Shown here: piece by piece, positions 58,181 to 64,000 of the stretch | How the letters are laid out: the number at the start of each line of letters is the position of its first letter | Numbering within the stretch: the stretch's first letter is position 1 | Assembly (NCBI RefSeq): GCF_000186865.1 | Contig: NW_008705564.1 | Location: 2,196,196 to 2,260,195, forward strand | Origin: Aureococcus anophagefferens | Taxonomy: Eukaryota > Sar > Pelagophyceae > Pelagomonadales > Pelagomonadaceae | Length of the DNA: 64,000 nt | Reading direction: 5' to 3' | The notes under the pieces: model-generated | Seen by the model: the letters and a program-made list of their open reading frames with translations, nothing else | Databases searched by the model: none | Told to the model about the DNA's origin: nothing | Program-made: the position numbers and the translations under genes

Positions 58181-58295
58181 GCGCGCGCGCCTAAAAAAGT
58201 CCGCGGGGCGTCGACGTCCGGGGTCGCAGCGTCGGGGTCCGGACGGCGGGGGTCTTAGCTTCGGTCTTGGGGGGGTTGGGCCTCGGGTGGGCATC

Positions 58296-59465
58296 TCAGG
58301 CGGAGGGGATGGGGAGCGCGTCGGGCGCGGGGAGCGTCACGCCGGCGTCCTCGTCCGTCTCGACGCACTGGTCGTCGGCGACGGCCTTGACGAAGTTCTT
58401 GGGCTTCGTGTCCATGTTGTCGGCCATGACGTCGGCGACGTCCTTGAAGGCGCGCTTCCGCTTGAGCCAGAGCGACCGCGCGTCGTTGTGCGCCTTGCAG
58501 GCCTTCTTCATCTGCGGCAGCGTCGCGGGCTTGGCCGCGCCGCGCTTGCGGAGCCGGCCCTCGAGCGCCTCGACCTTGGACCGCTCCGCGGCGATCAAGG
58601 CGTCGACGTCGCCGTTGGACGGCCGGGCCAGCGTCTCCGCCGCGCGCCGCTCGTACGCCGCGGCCTGGCCGCCGAGCTCCTTGGCCTCGCGCGCGGCGTC
58701 GCGCGCGTCGGCCTGGTAGTCGCGCATCTCCTGGGCCGTCGCGGACTTGACCTTGGCCTGGTCGGGCCACCAGCACTTCTGGGACCCGATGACGGCCTTG
58801 GAGAGGAGCACGCCCTCGAGCTCGAGGCCGTCGAGCATCGAGATCACGACGCCCTTGTCGTAGCGCGGCGCGAGCGCGGACACGACGTCCTGCGCGCAGT
58901 AGGGCCGGTTCCCGGAGAGCACGAAGTGCTGGATCTCGCTCCGCGCGTCGCCGACGCGCGGGCCCGCCTTCTTCTTCGGCGGCGCCGCGGCGGCGGCGGG
59001 CGCCGCGGGCTCGGCGGCGGGCTCGGGCGCGACGGCCACCTTCTTCTCGGGCGCGGCGTCCTCGGGCGCGCCGGCCGCGGCGTTGGCGCCGGAGCCGCTC
59101 GCGAGCTTCTTCTTGGCCGCGCCCTTGGCGATGGGCTCGTCGTCGGAGTCGGAGTCGTCCGAGTCCGAGGCCGACTTGCGCTTCGCGGCGGCCTTCTTCG
59201 CGGCGGGCGACTTCTTGGCCGCGGCCGCGGGCTTCGCGGCGGGCGACTTCTTCGCGGCGGGCGACTTCTTCGCGGCGGGCGACTTCTTGGCCTTCTTCGA
59301 CGCCGGCTCCTCGTCGGCGAGCACGTCGTCCGGCTCCTCCTCGGCCTCGCCATCACTCTCTTCGTCGTCCTCGTCCTCGTCCTCATCCTCAGACTCCTCC
59401 TGCTCCGACTCCTCCTCGAACTCCTCCTCGCTCTCCTCCTCCTCGGTGTCGCTGTGCTTGGCCAT
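58296..59465 (-). CDS. HOP2: HOP2 (PSMC3IP)-like meiotic recombination protein with acidic, histone-H1-like N-terminal extension
   Basis: 389 aa. Residues about 176 to the end align with HOP2/TBPIP: winged helix with NRPYCAQDVVSALAPRYDKGVVISMLDGLELEGVL, KCWWPDQ for the usual KIYFADQ, a leucine-zipper coil, and a C-terminal WLKRKRAFKDVADVM...KNFV...ETDEDAGVTLP that matches the family's ending. The first 175 residues are extra: a run of about 45 residues, mostly Glu/Asp/Ser, then four SPAAK-type repeats as in histone H1 tails, then a KKA-rich linker. HOP2 with MND1 stimulates DMC1/RAD51 strand invasion. Confidence 0.87.
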   Translation of the reverse strand: MAKHSDTEEEESEEEFEEESEQEESEDEDEDEDDEESDGEAEEEPDDVLADEEPASKKAKKSPAAKKSPAAKKSPAAKPAAAAKKSPAAKKAAAKRKSASDSDDSDSDDEPIAKGAAKKKLASGSGANAAAGAPEDAAPEKKVAVAPEPAAEPAAPAAAAAPPKKKAGPRVGDARSEIQHFVLSGNRPYCAQDVVSALAPRYDKGVVISMLDGLELEGVLLSKAVIGSQKCWWPDQAKVKSATAQEMRDYQADARDAAREAKELGGQAAAYERRAAETLARPSNGDVDALIAAERSKVEALEGRLRKRGAAKPATLPQMKKACKAHNDARSLWLKRKRAFKDVADVMADNMDTKPKNFVKAVADDQCVETDEDAGVTLPAPDALPIPSA

Positions 59466-59702
59466 GGTGTGTTGTAACCTGCGGCGGTGCGCGGATGATG
59501 AAACGCGCGTAAAAACCCGCGCCGCGCGCAAAACTGTGGCTCGACGCGGCGCTTGCTTTTGCTTTGCGGAAGGTTCTCGCTGGCCGAGCTCGACGTTGCC
59601 AGCGCGGAAACTTTGGCTTCTTACCCCTTTTCAACATCTAGGCCTTCATCTAGATCTGGCACTTCATCTGGCCCCCGACACTTCCCCCGACGCCAAGGTC
59701 CT

Positions 59703-62051
59703 TCACTTATCCTTCTCCAGGGGCGCGACCTTGGCGGGCTTGGACGCGGACGTGCGCGGCGCGCCGTACTTGGCCGCGGCCGTCGCCGTGTGCTTGAGCG
59801 CGCGGAGCAGGTCGCCCTTCGCGAGCGCGTGGGCCGCGCGGAGGCGGTAGACCTTCGAGACGCGGCGGGCGATGTGCGTGAGCGTCTGCTGGCGCTGGTC
59901 GCCGAGCTCCTTGTTCACGGAGACGCCGAGGAACGCCGCGCGCGACCCGACGGACCGCTCCGGGTCCTCCAAGATCACGCGCGCGGCGCGCTCGTAGCAG
60001 GCCTTGGCGAAGTCGAGGCAGGCGGCGTGGTCGAAGGGGATGTGGAAGTCGACGTTCTGGGCCTGGGTGACGAGGACCTCGGCGCTCGCCGCGCGGCGCT
60101 TCGCGCCGTACTTGAGTAAAACGTCGCCGAGCATGACGTAGGGCACGGCGTCGGACGCGCGGAAGTCGCGGAAGCCGATGTGCACGGCGCCCGGCACGGC
60201 CATGGCGACGCCCTTGAAGGCCGCGTGGTGGTCCGGGTTGAGCTGCACCGCGCGGTGGAACGCCGCGAAGGCCAGCACCTGGTTCTCGCGGCGCCGCGTG
60301 AGGTAGTCGCGGTGCTCCTTCGCGTAGTCGTCCTCGAGGGCGGCGTCCAGGAGCGCCTCGCCGCCGATGATGGACTTCTTCGGCGTCCGCTCCTCCTTTA
60401 ACTGGTTGTCCGACGACTTCGGGTGCGCCTTCGCGCCGAAGTTGAAGCGGCGGACCTTGGCCTCGAGCCGCGCGGCCTCCGCGGCCTCGGCGCGCCGCTG
60501 GAGCACGCGCTCGTAGACGCGGCTCGGCGGGTTGAAGGCCTCCGTGCGCAGCAGCAGCGCCGTGCCGAGGTTCGTCATGTAGACGGGCGTCTCGCCCTCG
60601 AGGCGCAGCGCCTCCTCGCACGACGCGATCGCCGCCTCCGGGCGGTTCAGCTGGCACGACAGGAAGGCGCGGTTCGCGTGGAAGAGGGACACGGCGGGCT
60701 CCAGCGCGATGGCCTGCGCGTAGAGCTTGTCCGCCTCGTGGAGCATGACGTCGTGCGCGATGCCTTTGGTGGCGAGCGCGGTCATGTGCACGGCCAGATT
60801 GTTGTGCGCCGCGGCCCTTAGATCGTCGCCGCCGCCCGGCTCCTCGGCCCGCGGCCGCCGGAGCCGCGCCGGTAACAACGCCTCGCAGACGTCGCGCGGG
60901 GTTTCCAATGACGGCGGGCGGAGGTCGGCGTCCGCGTCGAGGCAGGTCCGCAGGAGCTTTCGGACCTCGGCCGGCACCGCGGCCTCGGGCAGGGCGTCGA
61001 GGCGCGCCCGCGCGCGGGACCCCGACGCGTTGGACCGCGTCGTCGCCGGCGAGACGCCCGCGAAAGCCTCCCAGAGCTTGAGCAGCGTGATCGCGTAGGA
61101 CCAGAGGTCGTGCTGGGCCACGGACAGCGAGCTCGCCGCGAGCTTCTCCTTGAACGTCGCCTCGCTCCGCTCCCGCTTCAGGGAGCCCAGGAGCCGCACG
61201 ATGTCGGGGGACTCGTAGCCGGGGGAGAAGCCGCTGAGCCGGCACCGTAGCTCCGCGCCCGCGCCGTTTCCGCGCGTCGCCATGCCAAAGTCCAGCAGCT
61301 TCACCGTCACGCCGTCGTCCCCGTCGAAGAAGATGAGGCAGTTGTCGGGCTTGACGTCCTGGTGGAGGATGCCGTGTGCGTTGACGTGGTGCACGGCCAC
61401 CGCGAGCTGGTGGCCGACCTGGAGCACCCGCCGCTCCGCGGGCTCCCCGTCCAACAAGCTCCCGTCGTCGACGGCCGTGGAGAGCTCGCGGCTGCCGGAC
61501 ACGGCGTCCGTGAAGACGAGGAAGCGCCCGACGCTCGACCCGCTCGCCTCGCGGTCCGCGTAGACGTAGCGGAGGCAGACGATGTTGCCGTGCGCGGGCA
61601 GCCCCAGCAGCAGCGACGCCTCGCGGCAGAGGCCGAACTCGGCCCGGTCGTAGCGCGAGAAGTCGTTGGGGTCGAGCTTCAGGCACTTCATGGCGAAGTG
61701 GCGCCCGTTGCGGACCGTCAGGTAGACGTCGGAGAACGCGCCGCTCCCTAAAAGCTTCTCGACGACGTAGAGCGCCTTCCCCGTGTTCACGTCGTTGATC
61801 TCGTGGCCCTCGCCGTAGGCCGGCACGTGGTCCGGGTCGCCCCCGGCGCCGTCGCCGATCTCGCTGAGGCGCAGGGACGTCATGGAGCAGAACTCGGAGA
61901 GGCCAGTCGTCGAGCCCTGGCCGGACTTGAACACGACGGACTTGGAGCCGCCGTCGCCGTCGGCGTACTCCCGGTCGTAGGCCGCGTCGGCGTCGTCCCC
62001 GGGCCGCCCATCGCGGTCGAGGAGGGCCCCCCAGTCCTGCTCCGCGTTCAT
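59703..62051 (-). CDS. Protein kinase with C-terminal TPR domain
   Basis: 782 aa (start at 62051; an in-frame ATG at 62129 would add 26 residues). The kinase domain is at about 90-400: LLGSGAFSDVYLTV, FAMKCLKL, HQDVKPDNCLIF (HQD for HRD) and DFGMATRG, with a large insertion around the APE region (SPGYESPDIV). The C-terminal half carries TPR-like helices (HANRAFLSCQLNRPEAAIASCEEALRL; VLAFAAFHRAVQLNPDHHAAF). The HQD variant lacks the usual Arg. A kinase-TPR arrangement suggests chaperone or scaffold coupling. Divergent from the channel gene (148 bp). Confidence 0.85.
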   Translation of the reverse strand: MNAEQDWGALLDRDGRPGDDADAAYDREYADGDGGSKSVVFKSGQGSTTGLSEFCSMTSLRLSEIGDGAGGDPDHVPAYGEGHEINDVNTGKALYVVEKLLGSGAFSDVYLTVRNGRHFAMKCLKLDPNDFSRYDRAEFGLCREASLLLGLPAHGNIVCLRYVYADREASGSSVGRFLVFTDAVSGSRELSTAVDDGSLLDGEPAERRVLQVGHQLAVAVHHVNAHGILHQDVKPDNCLIFFDGDDGVTVKLLDFGMATRGNGAGAELRCRLSGFSPGYESPDIVRLLGSLKRERSEATFKEKLAASSLSVAQHDLWSYAITLLKLWEAFAGVSPATTRSNASGSRARARLDALPEAAVPAEVRKLLRTCLDADADLRPPSLETPRDVCEALLPARLRRPRAEEPGGGDDLRAAAHNNLAVHMTALATKGIAHDVMLHEADKLYAQAIALEPAVSLFHANRAFLSCQLNRPEAAIASCEEALRLEGETPVYMTNLGTALLLRTEAFNPPSRVYERVLQRRAEAAEAARLEAKVRRFNFGAKAHPKSSDNQLKEERTPKKSIIGGEALLDAALEDDYAKEHRDYLTRRRENQVLAFAAFHRAVQLNPDHHAAFKGVAMAVPGAVHIGFRDFRASDAVPYVMLGDVLLKYGAKRRAASAEVLVTQAQNVDFHIPFDHAACLDFAKACYERAARVILEDPERSVGSRAAFLGVSVNKELGDQRQQTLTHIARRVSKVYRLRAAHALAKGDLLRALKHTATAAAKYGAPRTSASKPAKVAPLEKDK

Positions 62052-62199
62052 CGTCGTCCTTCGTCGCCCCGGGCAGGATCCAGCTCCGCGTCTCCAGCTT
62101 TGGGAGTTTTTCATCAGCACCTTCAACAACGTCGATGAAGGTGTCGATGCCCTTGGGCAGCATGGTCAGCATGGCCGCGCTCTTCGTGCCCTGAGGACC

Positions 62200-64000
62200 A
62201 TGGCCGGCGAGTTCGCCGAGGAGGCGAAGAGCACCCTGGAGCTCACCGCGCCGCCGGCGGCGCTGCCGGCGCGGCATCCCTGGCGCGCGAAGCTCTTCGG
62301 CCACGGCGGCAGCGGGCTCCTGCGCAAGGGCGGTAGCCGGCCCAAGCTCGCGAAGCAGGGCGGCATGTCGACGCGGGACCTCTGGTTCGGCCTCATCGAG
62401 GAGGAGAGCAAGCACCACGACGACTACGTGCGCCTGGGCCCGAAGCGGCGGCGCTTCCCCGCGCGGCAGCACGCCGACTGCCCCGTGCTCGATCCGCACG
62501 CGGAGTGGCGCATGGCCTTCGACAGCGCCGTGTGCGTCGCGGCGTCCCGTGGCCGACGGTCGAGAGATGTGGGGTGGGACACCGATGAGCCATCGTGACC
62601 GTCATGCTTTTGGTAGGTTCGTCGCGATCCTCGCGGCCGTCGTCGTCGTGCCCTTCGATCTCGCGTTCGTCGACCTGGACGCGGCGCCCGACGTCTCCGC
62701 GGTGCAGGTCATCGTCGGGGCCATCGACGCCATCTTTCTCGTGGACATCGTGCTCAAGTTCAACACGGCCATCTTCGACACGAATAGGAGCCTCCAAAGT
62801 TGGGAATTTCGCACCCTTTTGCTGCCCAGGCGCTACGCGCGGTCCTGGGTCGTGCTCGACGTCGTCGCCGTCGTGCCCTGGCGCGTCGTCGCCCGCTACG
62901 CCACGACGTCCTACTTCCGCGCGGCGACGCTGCGGCGCTTCAACTACGTGTCGCTCTTCAAGCTCTGCCGCGTGAGCCGCCTCGTCGAGTTCGAGCGGAA
63001 CTGGCGCGCGGCCATCGGGTCGCTGAAGCACAAGGACCGCATCATCATCAAGTACCTCGTCGGCCTCGTGCTCCTGGTCCACTACGAGGCCTGCGGCATC
63101 CGCTTCGCCCACGACGTCCAGACGAAGCGCGGCGACAAGGACGCGGACACGGTGATCACGCAGCGGGGGCACTACGGGACGCCGCTGCTGGACCGCGACG
63201 GCCAGGCGGGCGTCTGGACCGAGTACGCGATCTGCCTGGACTGGGCGCTGAGCACTCTGCTCGCGGAGAGCAGCTACGTCACCGCGGGCGAGTGCGGCCT
63301 GTCCGTGGCGAACATGCTCTTCGGGCTGCTCTTCATGAGCTACCTCATCGCGGACCTCACGAACACGCTCTGCAACACGGACCCCGCGGCGAACGACTTC
63401 AGGATGACGTCGGACACGCTCCGCGACTTCCTCGAGGAGAACAAGGTGCCGCCGGCGGCCATCGACAGCGTGCGCGAGTACCTGGAGGCGTCGGAGGGCC
63501 TGTTCCGCGTCAAGTTCAACTACCAGCTGCTCCACAAGCTGTCGCCGCAGCTGCAGAACGCGGTGTCGCAGTGGCTGCTCGGCGCGCAGTGCGCGCGGCT
63601 GCCCTTCCTGATGTCGGCCCCGCGTCGCGCCGCGCCGCGCGCGCGCCCCCGAGGGGCGCCCCGCGCAGGTACTGCAAGCAGTGCGAGCTCGAAGTCTGCG
63701 CGGGCAAGGACGCCTGGGTCGCCAAGGGGCAGGACGCGCCGCGGTCGCGGTTCTCGTCGCGGGCCCTGACGGAGGAGCTCCGGCGGCTGCGCCACCGCGC
63801 GTCGCACTTCCTCGACGGCGCCGACGACGGCGCCGGCGACGCCGACGGCGGCGACGGCGTGCGGCCCTGCCGCATCACCGCCGTGGACCGGGAGATGCGC
63901 TACGCGGTGCGCTACACGGACGGCCGGCGGCCCGCCGCGGAGCGCGGCGTGCGCTTCGCGCGGCTGCGCCTCGACCGCATGCGGCCGGAGATCCAGCGAA
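62200..64000 (+). CDS. Voltage-gated-like cation channel (CNG/HCN superfamily), cut by window edge
   Basis: Exons are 62200-62531, 62617-63612 and 63669-64000+, so the gene is 3' partial. Features: VLDPHAEWRMAFDSAV-FVAILAAVVVVPFDLAFV (S1, joined across a family-E introner), IDAIFLVDIVLKFNTAIFD (S2), SWVVLDVVAVVPW (S3), RRFNYVSLFKLCRVSRLVEF (S4, few basic residues), HKDRIIIKYLVGLVLLVHYEACG (S5), WALSTLLAESSY (pore helix without a GYG filter) and LFGLLFMSYLIADLTNTL (S6), then a C-linker (DTLRDFLEENKVP...LHKLSPQLQNAV). Exon 3 adds a Cys-containing domain YCKQCELEVCAGKDAWV. The last intron (63613-63668) is a short GC-rich GT-AG intron. Confidence 0.85.
62540..62616 (+). mobile_element. Introner family E (E5), intron 1 of channel gene
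   Basis: A 77-bp element CGGCGTCCCGTGGCCGACGG...GCTTTTGGTAG, closely similar to E3. Flanking octamers GTGCGTCG (62532-62539) and GTTCGTCG (62617-62624) differ at one base. The intron is 62532-62616 (85 nt), GT-AG, the only E copy here with a GT donor. Confidence 0.9.
62784..62829 (+). mobile_element. Family-A introner remnant read as coding sequence (A8)
   Basis: 46 bp (ATAGGAGCCTCCAAAGTTGGGAATTTC through TTTTGCTGCCCAG) match one end of family A almost exactly. There is no left end, no TSD and no donor within reach, and the frame runs through it as NRSLQSWEFRTLLLPRR between S2 and S3 of the channel. Confidence 0.8.

Noticed and set aside
59707..62499. 930-residue minus ORF overlapping the kinase-TPR gene
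   Set aside because: Different frame from the clear kinase motifs and Arg/Gly/Pro-rich; shadow.
1..64000. CRISPR arrays, bacterial operons, Shine-Dalgarno sites
   Set aside because: Introner copies are dispersed, inverted and flanked by TSDs, not spaced direct repeats; all genes look eukaryotic, so bacterial signals were not sought further.

Overview
This is nuclear DNA of a eukaryotic alga, most likely a pelagophyte stramenopile such as Aureococcus anophagefferens or a close relative. Four things point there. Overall G+C is very high with dense, mostly short genes. Plastid-type leaders occur (signal peptide followed by an A-F motif, e.g. at 15316, 48498 and 18925). The content is typically eukaryotic (kinesin-4, MUS81, HOP2, CRY-DASH, G-patch protein, RCC1 repeats). 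Above all, many introns are near-identical copies of short transposon-like units ('introners') of the kind known from Aureococcus. The species call is inference; no database search was possible.

Layout. 1-2640: no convincing gene; an introner copy cut by the window edge, composite microsatellites and degenerate repeats. 2.9-11.5 kb: rhomboid-like protein (frameshifted), small basic ORF, XRN-like nuclease with Fn3 and CCCH domains, plastid- or membrane-anchored repeat protein, EF-hand protein, UBA-protein kinase. 11.5-13.6 kb: rhodanese remnant, a 333-bp MITE-like element, and a decayed membrane-protein gene. 13.8-21.5 kb: Hsp70-SBD/METTL21-like fusion, small plastid membrane protein, membrane-anchored repeat protein, plastid MFS anion transporter, FAD oxidoreductase, PQ-loop protein. 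21.3-27.4 kb: JmjC/cupin protein with four introners, a helical repeat protein, and a 2OG-Fe(II) oxygenase with Sel1 repeats. 27.4-37 kb: kinesin-4, MFS transporter, sulfotransferase-like, glycosyltransferase, sulfatase. 37-43 kb: EF-hand protein, MUS81, G-patch/zinc-finger protein, tiny membrane protein, an unrelated-looking low-GC gene. 43-52 kb: giant RCC1 protein, repetitive plastid-targeted protein, lipase. 52-64 kb: mitochondrial [2Fe-2S] ferredoxin, PH-GYF protein, CRY-DASH, DUF7796-like secreted protein, MORN protein, HOP2-like, kinase-TPR protein, and a voltage-gated-like channel running off the right edge.

The dominant signal is the introner system. I resolve 17 introns, in 12 genes, that are whole mobile-element copies flanked by 8-bp target-site duplications (TSDs). 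In each, the left TSD copy supplies the 5' splice dinucleotide (GC in 11, GT in 6) and the element supplies the terminal AG, so splicing at the TSD boundary restores the reading frame exactly. Four families are visible: A (about 192 bp, TIR with GGGCAGG), B (164-203 bp, TIR CTGTGTGGAAATC), C (203 bp) and E (about 80 bp, ending GGTAG). A, B and C share an internal core, TCGGCTGATTTTTGGACGA or a variant of it. A related non-intronic 333-bp element (D) has B-like ends but lacks the terminal AG.

Genes are arranged largely as head-to-head pairs with short shared promoters (72-350 bp) and tightly packed convergent 3' ends. Several ORFs carry single-base frameshifts that may be sequence errors or real decay; these are flagged individually.
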